NCBI GenBank assembly: GCA_934155185.1
Contig: CAKPGT010000012.1
Span: 1-30,042 of the forward strand
Direction of reading: 5' to 3'
Source of the DNA: an uncultured Bacilli bacterium
GTDB taxonomy: Bacteria; Bacillota_I; Bacilli_A; RF39; UBA660
DNA: 30,042 bases
In this document: piece after piece, positions 1 through 7,594 of the stretch
Numbering within the stretch: the stretch's first letter is position 1
Layout of the letters: the number at the start of each line of letters is the position of its first letter
Program-made: the position numbers and the translations under genes
Notes under the pieces: generated by a model
Databases searched by the model: none
The model's input: the letters and a program-made list of their open reading frames with translations, nothing else
What the model was told of the DNA's origin: nothing

Positions 1-41
1 AATGCTACTACTCCAACGATTATTTTGTTTTGCTTGTTCAT
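1..41 (-). CDS. N-terminus of a gene running off the left edge, unknown, probably exported or membrane-anchored
   Basis: Only the first 13 codons are in the window. They start MNKQNKIIVGVVA: two lysines followed by a hydrophobic run, as in a signal peptide or N-terminal anchor. The start is well supported: a perfect GGAGGT (plus-strand complement at 50-55) lies 8 bases before the ATG at 41-39, with a promoter 35-40 bases further up. Too little is visible to name a function. The promoter has a G9 run in its spacer (see 83-113), so expression may be phase variable, a property typical of surface proteins. That last step is inference. Confidence 0.7.
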   Translation of the reverse strand, partial: MNKQNKIIVGVVA

Positions 42-82
42 ATCTTACTACCTCCATTTATTTTTTCTATTCTTACTTGTTT

Positions 83-113
83 ATAATAGCATACCTACCC
101 CCCCCCTAGTCAA
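83..113 (-). promoter_or_regulatory. Promoter with a nine-G tract in its spacer, for the left-edge gene
   Basis: Read on the minus strand: -35 TTGACT (113-108), a spacer containing nine G in a row (plus-strand C9 at 98-106), an extended -10 TG (91-90), C, then TATTAT (88-83). The spacer is 19 bases, two longer than the 17-base optimum. Losing two G would restore 17. A start codon with GGAGGT follows about 40 bases downstream. It is the only C or G run of this length in the window. Confidence 0.75.
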
Positions 114-126
114 TGTTTTTTTAAAA

Positions 127-216
127 AGTTTACATATAAAAACACAACCTATTACTATAATTCTTTATTATTATATGAATTATTCATAAAAGGTAGTGTT
201 AAATATTTTGTAAACT
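127..216 (-). terminator. Long imperfect inverted repeat downstream of the nuclease gene, probable terminator
   Basis: Plus-strand arms at 127-149 and 192-216 are near-complementary. The outer 8 bases (AGTTTACA/TGTAAACT) pair perfectly and the inner parts (AACAC.ACC/GGT.GTGTT) pair with one mismatch, around a 42-base loop. The loop holds a second palindrome, TATGAA-TAA-TTCATA. On the minus strand the structure follows the nuclease stop codon by 8 bases and is followed by TTTTT, as in an intrinsic terminator. It is much longer than the other terminators here, so a structured RNA or the scar of a small mobile repeat is also possible. Confidence 0.5.
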
Positions 217-224
217 ATGTCTAA

Positions 225-1130
225 CTACAATTTTTCTATTTCTTCTTTGGTTAGACCAGTTATATCTACAATATCACTAATATCTATGTTTCTTAATTTC
301 ATTTTCTTAGCAGTTTCTATCTTAGTTTGATTTATTCCCTTTTCAAGGCCAAGTTTTTCGCCTTTTTCAAGACCTTCCTTACGGCCAGTTCTCCTAGCAT
401 CAGCTATATCAACATTTCTCATCCATTCATCTTGTTCTTCTTTTATATAGTATCCCTTTATATAATCATCCATTGATAATGATGTTATCTTATTTGCAAC
501 ATCTTCCATTACCTTATCTCCTTTTGATATCTTATTTAAATCTTCCTTATTATTTGCAATCATAAGTGCTAGCTCCCTTATAAATGTATTTAACTTTCTA
601 TCTTTATTATAATACATTTTATATGCTTTTGAAAGATTTACATGGTATATTACTGGATCATTACTATCTATATAACTACTTCTTTTTCTATAAGTACTTT
701 TATTTCTCATTTCAAATATAGTTATTAGTTCATCTTCAAACTTCCACACTTTGTCGAAATTTATCTGCACTACGACTATATCTGACTTATCATAGTCTTC
801 CCCACTTTCTATAGCACCTGCCATAATTCTACTTAGGTATGCATTATTTTTTCTAACAGATGCCTTACTATAACTTGCATTCATCTCTAGATTAATAGTT
901 AGTTTATTTATATCTACTATTAAATCCGTTACCTTTCTTTTTTCTGATACGCCTAGTATTCCTTGCTCGGTATTTTTAAATACTAAATTATCTAATATAT
1001 AATTCTTATCTATATCTAATATATTACTTAATATATCTGCTAAGTATTCTTTACTATCCATTAATATAGCTTTAAACATCCTATCTGATGTTACAGGTAC
1101 TACTTCTCCTTCTTTTAGGTTTATTTTCAT
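225..1130 (-). CDS. Rpn-family recombination-promoting nuclease / PD-(D/E)XK nuclease family transposase-like protein
   Basis: 301 residues. The N-terminal two thirds look like the PD-(D/E)XK nuclease family often annotated as putative transposase (Rpn/YhgA relatives). The opening 'VTSDRMFKAIL' is typical of the family. The active-site strand pair is visible as VTDLIVDIN (D69) and INLEMN (E82, N84). The C-terminus has the usual charged helix with GRKEGLEKGEKLGLEKG, then a short tail. Known members cleave DNA and raise RecA-independent recombination. Many sit as isolated single genes with no terminal repeats, as here. A GGAG box lies 11 bases before the ATG, and an extended -10 promoter is at 1168-1176. 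The family call is firm; the cellular role is not known from sequence. Confidence 0.85.
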   Translation of the reverse strand: MKINLKEGEVVPVTSDRMFKAILMDSKEYLADILSNILDIDKNYILDNLVFKNTEQGILGVSEKRKVTDLIVDINKLTINLEMNASYSKASVRKNNAYLSRIMAGAIESGEDYDKSDIVVVQINFDKVWKFEDELITIFEMRNKSTYRKRSSYIDSNDPVIYHVNLSKAYKMYYNKDRKLNTFIRELALMIANNKEDLNKISKGDKVMEDVANKITSLSMDDYIKGYYIKEEQDEWMRNVDIADARRTGRKEGLEKGEKLGLEKGINQTKIETAKKMKLRNIDISDIVDITGLTKEEIEKL

Positions 1131-1167
1131 AATTTTTCTGTCTCCTTTCCTTTATGAAAATGCCTCT

Positions 1168-1176
1168 ATAATAGCA
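1168..1176 (-). promoter_or_regulatory. Extended -10 promoter of the Rpn-like gene
   Basis: On the minus strand TG-C-TATTAT reads 1176-1168, about 38 bases before the ATG and just after the mltG terminator. No good -35 box is present, which is common with an extended -10. The same TGCTATTAT occurs in the left-edge promoter. Confidence 0.6.
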
Positions 1177-1216
1177 CCTTAAACTATCATATTTTGTAGA
1201 ATTATGGGTAAGTATT

Positions 1217-1240
1217 TAAAAAAGTAAGCACTTTGCTTAC
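1217..1240 (-). terminator. Intrinsic terminator after mltG
   Basis: On the minus strand GTAAGCA-AAG-TGCTTAC forms a perfect 7-bp stem (1240-1224) followed by six T (1223-1218). It lies 14 bases past the mltG stop and closes the kinase-alaS-mltG unit. Confidence 0.85.
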
Positions 1241-1253
1241 CTTTCCTAACATA

Positions 1254-2375
1254 CTACCACTCTATCCAGTTATTGGCAGATTTTAATTCTTTTATTAATT
1301 TTTGATGCTCTTCATATGTTTTTGTAAAATGTGTCTTACCTGATTTATCCGCAACAAAATAATAGTAATCTGTATTATTCGGATTAACAGCAGCCTCAAA
1401 TGATTTCTCTCCAAAATTAGATATAGCACCTATAGGTAACTTACCATTCATTTTAGGACCCCTAGTATTGTATGGATTATATGTATTTAATTCTTTACTT
1501 GTTAAATCGCGTTCTCCAACTTCAACTTTGACTGCATAATATGTAGTTACATCACTTCCAAGTGACATGCCAGCTTTTAATCTATTATAAAACACACTTG
1601 ATATATTTTTTCTATCTTCATCTAGCTTTCCTTCTTTTTCTATCATAGATGCCATAGTAATAAGTTCATTTATATTATATGAAGATGAATCAATTTGAGA
1701 TTTATACTTAGATAATACCTTATCTGTTTGATCAAGCATAGTTTCTATTACAGTTTTAATATTTACGTTTTTAGAAAATGAATATGTTTCAGGAAATAAA
1801 TATCCTTCTAAAGGATAATAAATATCTTCATTTTTTATTTCTTCAGTTAAAAACCAATATTTACTAATCAAGCTATCTATATATGTGTTATCATCTATTA
1901 CACTATAAACTTCACTTTCAGATATATTAGTTTTTTTAGCTATTTCCTTTGCAACACCCCTAATAGTCTTTCCTTCCTTAAAGGTAATTGTTATTCCATC
2001 TTTTTTATAGTAATCCCCACTTAACAAATCAACAATTTCTTTAGTCGAGTAACTTTTATCTAGCTTATATACACCAGCCTTATAACCATCTATTTTCTTT
2101 AATTTTATATAAATTTTATATGCATAGTAATTTCTAATTATTTTTTCTTTTTCAAGTTTCTTACCAACCATATATGCAGATGAACCATTTTCAACCGTAA
2201 ACTCTATTACTTCACTTCTAGATGATATAGGTGACATAAGATAACTAAATAATATTAATATAGAAACTACTATAAGTATTATTATTATAAATAGAGTTAA
2301 TAAAACTTTAACCCATTTTTTTAATTTCTTTTTCTTAGGTTTTTCATCAAGTTCTAATGTTTCTACTTCTTCCAT
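1254..2375 (-). CDS. mltG: Endolytic murein transglycosylase MltG (YceG-like)
   Basis: 373 residues. A basic cytoplasmic N-terminus (KKKKLKKW) precedes one membrane segment at about 23-47; the rest is extracellular. The first extracellular part (about 55-120) is LysM-like, and the YceG catalytic domain follows. The family motif appears as MASMIEKEGK with catalytic Glu246, and downstream as VFYNRLKAGMSLGSDVTTYY. MltG cuts nascent glycan strands beside the divisome or elongasome and releases polymer ends. SD AAAGGAG sits 9 bases before the ATG. The gene lies 13 bases after alaS, so the two are probably co-transcribed, and a terminator follows at 1217-1240. Length and domain order match Firmicute MltG. 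Confidence 0.95.
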   Translation of the reverse strand: MEEVETLELDEKPKKKKLKKWVKVLLTLFIIIILIVVSILILFSYLMSPISSRSEVIEFTVENGSSAYMVGKKLEKEKIIRNYYAYKIYIKLKKIDGYKAGVYKLDKSYSTKEIVDLLSGDYYKKDGITITFKEGKTIRGVAKEIAKKTNISESEVYSVIDDNTYIDSLISKYWFLTEEIKNEDIYYPLEGYLFPETYSFSKNVNIKTVIETMLDQTDKVLSKYKSQIDSSSYNINELITMASMIEKEGKLDEDRKNISSVFYNRLKAGMSLGSDVTTYYAVKVEVGERDLTSKELNTYNPYNTRGPKMNGKLPIGAISNFGEKSFEAAVNPNNTDYYYFVADKSGKTHFTKTYEEHQKLIKELKSANNWIEW

Positions 2376-2388
2376 TATTAATCTCCTT

Positions 2389-5082
2389 TTATTCTTTTTC
2401 TACAATACTTTTATTAATGTAATCAAGTGCTATATTAAGCTTACTAACGTTTGTTCCACCACCTTGAGCAAATAATGGACTACCGCCACCATTACCATCA
2501 GTTATTAGTGACACTTCTTTAACTAATTTGCCTATATTTACTTTACCATTTAAGGTATCAGATGCTTTTGCAACAAAGTTAATAGAACCTTCTTTTTCAT
2601 TAATTATAAATACAATTCCATCAGTTAAATTTGGAAGTATTACCCCAGCAAGAGCTTTAAGCGATGCCATATCTTCATTTTTAAATCTCTTAATTAGAAC
2701 ATCACCATATTTACCATCTTTTTTTTCGCTAGCATAAATATTTGCATTAGAAAGTAAATTATTAGTTAAACTTTCCTTATACTCTTTTTCTAACACACTA
2801 ACTTCTTTTCTTAATCGACTTACCTCTTCTTTATTTTCTAATATATCTCTATAGCATTTTGGTCTATCATTAGATATATTAATATTAAATTTCAAATCTA
2901 TACCTTTTTCTTCTGCTAAAGCAAGTATTTTTTTAGCTTTTTCAAGAAGTAAGATCATTTCATCATTATATGGTTTAATTATTTTAAATAATTCTATTTC
3001 TAGATTTGTATCACATACTGCTTCTATTCTATAAATATTAAGTCCTTTAGATTCAATAGACATAATAGCAAAACTTCTTATATTGCCTGTGTTAGTAACG
3101 TGTGTTCCACCACATAGCTCTATAGATTTTCCAAATTTTACAACTCGAACTTTTTTACCATATTTCTCACTAAATAAGGCCATTGCACCTAGCTTTTTAG
3201 CATCATCTATATCCATCTCTTTAATATCAGCTTCTATATGCTCATTAATCATCTCATTTACTTTTTCTTCAGTTTTAATAATATCATCATCAGTAATTTT
3301 ACCAGTATACTTAAAGTCAAATCTAAGTGTATAGCCATCTAAATAGCTACCAGCTTGATTTACTTCTTCACCTAAAACATCCTTTAAAGCCCTTTGAAGC
3401 AAGTGAGTTGCACTATGATCCTGACATATAGCAAATCTTCTTTCTTTATTTACACTTAAAGTAACCATATCACCTGGTTTTATACTGCCATTAATTATTC
3501 TAATATAATGCACATTCTGTCCATTTGGAGCTTTTTCGCACTTTAAAACATCAGCTTTAAAATTATTATTATATATAGTTCCAATGTCTCCTATTTGGCC
3601 ACCCATAGTAGCATAAAATGGTGTTTTATCAGTAATTATTGTGCCCTCAGAATATATGTTGCAGATATTACCATCATTATCGCCAACAAATATTACCTTA
3701 GCATCATTAGAAAGACTATCGTAGCCGGTAAAAATACTTTGCTCTTTAAAATTAATTAGATCACTTTGAGTATTCATACCAGAAGTCTTTTTACTAGCTT
3801 CTCTTGCTTTTTCTTTTTGTTTTTGCATACACTTATCAAATTCATCTTTATTTATGGTTATGTTTTTTTCTTCTAGAATCTCTTTTGTTAATTCATAAGG
3901 AAAACCATATGTATCATATAACTTAAATACATCTTCACCAGTTATCTTAAAAGAAGAAGTAAGCTCTGCAAGACGTTTTTCGCCTTTATCTAATGTTCTT
4001 AAGAATGTTTCTTCTTCACCCTTAATTAGCTTATCAATGTTTTCTTTATTATCTTTTAAATATGGATATGCATCTTTCATTATTTCAATAACACTGCCAG
4101 TTAATTTATACATAAAAGGTTCATATATATTAAGTTTTCTCCCAAAACGTGATGCACGCCTTAAAATACGTCTTAAAACATATCCTCTACCTTCATTAGA
4201 AAATGATGCACCATCTGATAATGCAAATGTAAGTGTTTTAATATGATCTGCAATAACCTTAAAAGCCATCTGCCCTTCATATTTAATATTAGATAACTCT
4301 TCTATTTTATTTATTATTGGTGTAAATAAATCAGTATCATAATTAGTTTCTCCGCATTGTAATATACAAACTAATCTTTCAAGTCCCATACCTGTATCTA
4401 TATTCTTATGAGGAAGCTCCGGAAAATCTTTTCTTTCTAATCCTTCTTTATGATTATACTGACTAAATACATTATTCCATATTTCAATATATCTATCATT
4501 TTCTATATCTTCTTCCATAAGTCTAATGCCAAGATTATCCTTATCATACTTTTCTCCTCTATCAAAAAATATTTCTGAGTCTGGACCACAAGGACCTGGA
4601 CCAATATCCCAAAAGTTACCTTTGCACTTAACTATATGTGATGGCTCAAGCCCTAGACTTATCCATTTGTCATAAGATTCTTTATCATCAGGATATACAG
4701 TAACATATAATTTTTCTTTATCAATACCATACCATTTATCACTTGTAAGCAATTCCCATGCATAAGATAATGCTTCATCTCTAAAATAATCACCAATAGA
4801 AAAATTACCAAGCATTTCAAAGAAAGTATGATGTCTTGCCGTTTTTCCTACGTTTTCTATATCGTTAGTTCTAATACATTTTTGAGAATTAACTAATCTT
4901 TTACTTGGTGGGTTTTCTCTTCCGTCAAAGTATTTTTTTAAGGGAGCAACTCCTGCATTAATCCAAAGTATAGAAGGATCATCATTTGGTATTAAAGAAG
5001 CTGATGGAACAACCAAATGTCCTTTTTCCTTAAAATAATCTAAAAACATTTGTCTAATTTCGCTACTAGTTAGTTTCTTCAT
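2389..5082 (-). CDS. alaS: Alanyl-tRNA synthetase
   Basis: 897 residues, full length for bacterial AlaRS. The N-terminal class II aminoacylation domain shows TARHHTFFEMLGNFSIGDYF (about 82-101). The editing domain carries HSATH (about 553-557) and CGGTH (about 656-660), the zinc and deacylation site that clears Ser/Gly-tRNA(Ala). A C-Ala domain with GNGGGSPLFAQGGG near the end completes the architecture. It charges tRNA(Ala) in the cytoplasm. The start has GAGGTG 8 bases upstream, inside the end of the preceding kinase-like gene, whose coding overlaps alaS by 17 bases, implying translational coupling. I see no T-box in front of this gene, unlike metG. Confidence 0.97.
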   Translation of the reverse strand: MKKLTSSEIRQMFLDYFKEKGHLVVPSASLIPNDDPSILWINAGVAPLKKYFDGRENPPSKRLVNSQKCIRTNDIENVGKTARHHTFFEMLGNFSIGDYFRDEALSYAWELLTSDKWYGIDKEKLYVTVYPDDKESYDKWISLGLEPSHIVKCKGNFWDIGPGPCGPDSEIFFDRGEKYDKDNLGIRLMEEDIENDRYIEIWNNVFSQYNHKEGLERKDFPELPHKNIDTGMGLERLVCILQCGETNYDTDLFTPIINKIEELSNIKYEGQMAFKVIADHIKTLTFALSDGASFSNEGRGYVLRRILRRASRFGRKLNIYEPFMYKLTGSVIEIMKDAYPYLKDNKENIDKLIKGEEETFLRTLDKGEKRLAELTSSFKITGEDVFKLYDTYGFPYELTKEILEEKNITINKDEFDKCMQKQKEKAREASKKTSGMNTQSDLINFKEQSIFTGYDSLSNDAKVIFVGDNDGNICNIYSEGTIITDKTPFYATMGGQIGDIGTIYNNNFKADVLKCEKAPNGQNVHYIRIINGSIKPGDMVTLSVNKERRFAICQDHSATHLLQRALKDVLGEEVNQAGSYLDGYTLRFDFKYTGKITDDDIIKTEEKVNEMINEHIEADIKEMDIDDAKKLGAMALFSEKYGKKVRVVKFGKSIELCGGTHVTNTGNIRSFAIMSIESKGLNIYRIEAVCDTNLEIELFKIIKPYNDEMILLLEKAKKILALAEEKGIDLKFNINISNDRPKCYRDILENKEEVSRLRKEVSVLEKEYKESLTNNLLSNANIYASEKKDGKYGDVLIKRFKNEDMASLKALAGVILPNLTDGIVFIINEKEGSINFVAKASDTLNGKVNIGKLVKEVSLITDGNGGGSPLFAQGGGTNVSKLNIALDYINKSIVEKE

Positions 5083-5638
5083 TTATTAACACCTCATCCA
5101 CTATTTTAACTACTTTTTTGTTTAGTTCTTCAAAGGAACCATCATTTATAATAGTATATTCGTAATTCTTATAATTGTCTAGCCCTATTTCAGTAATATG
5201 CTTTTTCTCACTAGAATTTAAGTTGTTTTCAAAATTAGGCCTTATAATATTAATTCTACATGAAGAAGGAAAAGCTTCCTTAATTAAATCAAGTTCAAGA
5301 GGTAATCTAGCATCAGATATAGTTACTACATCAAAATAATAAGAGTATACTTTTATATCTTCAATTATTCTTCTAATAAATAGTTTTTCATCTATTTTAT
5401 TTCTTATTATTTCAGTACCAAGTTCTTGAAGTAAGCTTCTAGGTTTATCATCTTCTGATCCATTCCACCCAGATATTACTTTAGCATACATTTTTATATA
5501 TGAACTAATTTGCAAATTAACTGGCTTCATTCCTTTTAATTTAATATAATTATCTATTAATTCAGCTGTTGTATCTTTTCCAGCATTAGCCTTTCCTGAT
5601 ATTATAAATACTTTTATATTTCTTTTATTAAATTTCAT
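5066..5638 (-). CDS. P-loop nucleoside/deoxynucleoside monophosphate kinase-like protein
   Basis: 190 residues. A P-loop GKANAGKDTTAE at 15-26 fits the GxxxxGK[D/S/T] pattern of small nucleotide kinases. The middle section, with VVTISDARLPLELD (an acidic/arginine base-binding strand) and a C-terminal TIINDGSFEEL, resembles phage T4-type deoxynucleotide monophosphate kinases and AAA_18/adenylate-kinase-like proteins. Substrate cannot be read from sequence. I place the start at the ATG at 5638-5636, because GGAGGA lies 8-9 bases before it; an earlier ATG five codons up overlaps that SD and has none of its own. The end overlaps alaS by 17 bases. The gene starts only about 20 bases past a terminator (5659-5698), so it is read by read-through or from a promoter I cannot see. 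Confidence 0.7.
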   Translation of the reverse strand: MKFNKRNIKVFIISGKANAGKDTTAELIDNYIKLKGMKPVNLQISSYIKMYAKVISGWNGSEDDKPRSLLQELGTEIIRNKIDEKLFIRRIIEDIKVYSYYFDVVTISDARLPLELDLIKEAFPSSCRINIIRPNFENNLNSSEKKHITEIGLDNYKNYEYTIINDGSFEELNKKVVKIVDEVLINEETN

Positions 5639-5658
5639 ATGTCCTTCCTCCATTATTG

Positions 5659-5698
5659 AAAAAGGTGCTGTGAAATTATCGATAAAACATCACAGCAC
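5659..5698 (-). terminator. Intrinsic terminator between the prepilin operon and the kinase-alaS-mltG unit
   Basis: On the minus strand GTGCTGTGA (5698-5690) pairs perfectly with TCACAGCAC (5673-5665) around a 16-base loop, followed by C and TTTTT. It lies 7 bases after the prepilin stop codon. Only about 20 bases separate its T-run from the next start codon. Confidence 0.85.
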
Positions 5699-5705
5699 TA
5701 AAATT

Positions 5706-7520
5706 TTAATTACAATTAGGATAATTTTCTGTATCAGCCTTTATTTCTATTTTAAATGTATCAGATCTGTTACCAGCATTATCTACGCAATATCTTGCAT
5801 AAACTATTGTTTCACCATTAAGAGCGCCTGCAAAACTATATGCGCCAACACGGCCATCATAATCATTTTCATTCACAGATCTACCCTCTGTATCAGCAGA
5901 TGTGCCCTTAAATTTACTAGAGGTCTTCCTCAAGTCCCAGCGTACACGCTTTTCTGCTATACCAGAAATCGAGTCTGTACATCTTTGACTATAAGCGAAG
6001 TTCCCTAATCCGCGCTTTTTTACTGTTTCTACTGTGCCACCATTTTTAGTTTCTCTTTCTCCAAAATCATGAAATATATTTGTTCCACTACATTTAGTAC
6101 CTTTAACATTTAAGCTTCTTCTTTTATCAATTACCCATGTTGTGGGTGGGGTTCTGTCTAACTTAATTTGAACCGCTACATCATCAGAACAATTATTCGC
6201 ATTGTCGCAAGCTCTATATGTTAGGGTTGTAGTACCTTCAGCATCTACGTTTTCAAAAAATCCGCGATATGCCTTAGTAAAATAATCTTCAGAACTTTTA
6301 TATTCGTAGCGATTAAATCTAGACAGGCTATCACTACTACCATACACTCTTGCTACTACCCATTTATTTTTCCAAACACCAGAACTATACCTTGTAGTTA
6401 AATTCTCAAAAGCATCTCTACTTGTTATTTCTGCACTGCTATTTTTTAATCTCATTGCTATAGTTGGTTCAGTAGGTGGGGTTCTGTCTAATTTAATTGT
6501 AGCATCACTCTCTTCAGAACAGTTACCCGCCTTATCACATGACACATATTTTAAAGTCGTTATTCCTTCTTCGTCTATATTTCTAAATGCACTTTTACCA
6601 TCATACCTATTTTCTGATGTCGAAATATCTGATTTATAATAGGCAAAACCAGAACCACCTTCATTGTCATCTCCATCTGTGGCTCTCGCTACTACCCTTT
6701 TATTTGTCCATTCGTTCGACTTATACTCGCCGTTTTCTAGACTTTCAAATTTTGCATTACTCCTTACCGCATTGCTTGTTTTCTTTAATTTCATCTCTAT
6801 GGTTGGACTAGCTGGGGCCTTTGTATCAATTTTAGCACCAACACTAACTTTGCAAATTTTATTATTCGCCTTTACTGTGTATTCAACTTCATATATACCA
6901 TCATTTTTAAAGGTTTCAGTATCAGTATAGCTATTGCTATTAACATTGAGGGGTTTTCCGTCTTTTGTTAACGTGAAAGAGTCTGTACCATCACCGCTCA
7001 ATGTTATATTTAATGCAAGCGTGCTACCATTTAAACTTTCAGCATTGTACCATCCGTTATGTGTTTCACCAAGCTTTCCTTTGTCCGCCCTTACAAAATC
7101 TGTTTTAATAGTAAGATCTCCTGAACAAAATGTATTATAAGAACAACTGTTATCTCCTGTGTCATCAAAGCCCGTTACTTTTATATCTCCATTTACTATA
7201 CTTATGTTAACCTTGCTACATTCATTATAAGCCTCTCCAGTTGATGGATCTATAACTTTATTAAGGTAGCCTTTTTCTATAAGCTCCTTTAAATAAATAG
7301 CGCCATTATTTAATTCTTTATCAGTAAATAAATATTCATTAGCATCTACATACTGCTCAGCAGCCGATATTATTTCCTCTTCAACAACTTTTTTAGCTTC
7401 ACTCTTTTTTCTTCTATTTAAACTAGAAATGCTTCTTATTGATATCAGTAATATTGTTATCATCATTGCAATAGTAATTAATAATTCTATCAAAGTAAAA
7501 CCTTTATTATCTTTTTTCAT
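5706..7520 (-). CDS. Large prepilin-like secreted protein with Ig-like repeats
   Basis: 604 residues. The N-terminus is a type IV/II prepilin leader: MKKDNKG, then FTLIELLITIAMMITILL, with processing expected between Gly7 and Phe8 and the conserved Glu5 of the mature protein. A pilin-like helix follows (KVVEEEIISAAEQYVDANEY). After about residue 230 come two Ig-like units of about 110 residues (about 232-345 and 346-453), each opening with xAPxxPT or TPPTEPT and closing with DKAGNCS/DNANNCS and IKLDR. The last 150 residues (TPPTTWVI to the end) are shared with the next gene upstream. Real major pilins are 140-200 residues, so this is a minor or adhesin-type prepilin. AAAGGA lies 8 bases before the ATG. 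It follows its paralogue without a terminator, so they form an operon. No assembly ATPase, platform protein or prepilin peptidase is in the window. Confidence 0.8.
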   Translation of the reverse strand: MKKDNKGFTLIELLITIAMMITILLISIRSISSLNRRKKSEAKKVVEEEIISAAEQYVDANEYLFTDKELNNGAIYLKELIEKGYLNKVIDPSTGEAYNECSKVNISIVNGDIKVTGFDDTGDNSCSYNTFCSGDLTIKTDFVRADKGKLGETHNGWYNAESLNGSTLALNITLSGDGTDSFTLTKDGKPLNVNSNSYTDTETFKNDGIYEVEYTVKANNKICKVSVGAKIDTKAPASPTIEMKLKKTSNAVRSNAKFESLENGEYKSNEWTNKRVVARATDGDDNEGGSGFAYYKSDISTSENRYDGKSAFRNIDEEGITTLKYVSCDKAGNCSEESDATIKLDRTPPTEPTIAMRLKNSSAEITSRDAFENLTTRYSSGVWKNKWVVARVYGSSDSLSRFNRYEYKSSEDYFTKAYRGFFENVDAEGTTTLTYRACDNANNCSDDVAVQIKLDRTPPTTWVIDKRRSLNVKGTKCSGTNIFHDFGERETKNGGTVETVKKRGLGNFAYSQRCTDSISGIAEKRVRWDLRKTSSKFKGTSADTEGRSVNENDYDGRVGAYSFAGALNGETIVYARYCVDNAGNRSDTFKIEIKADTENYPNCN

Positions 7521-7594
7521 ATAATCAATCCTTTCATCAATAATTACAAGTGCTTTTAATAATTATTATTAACCATTATATATATTTACATTTT

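Noticed and set aside
225..1130. The Rpn-like gene as an insertion sequence
   Set aside because: No terminal inverted repeats or target duplications flank it. The inverted repeat at 127-216 lies wholly on one side.
2528..4246. Plus-strand open frames inside alaS
   Set aside because: They are antisense to a full-length conserved synthetase and have no ribosome binding sites or recognisable domains.
5670..7140. Plus-strand open frames inside the prepilin gene
   Set aside because: Antisense shadows of a repeat protein; they are cysteine- and serine-rich with no start signals.
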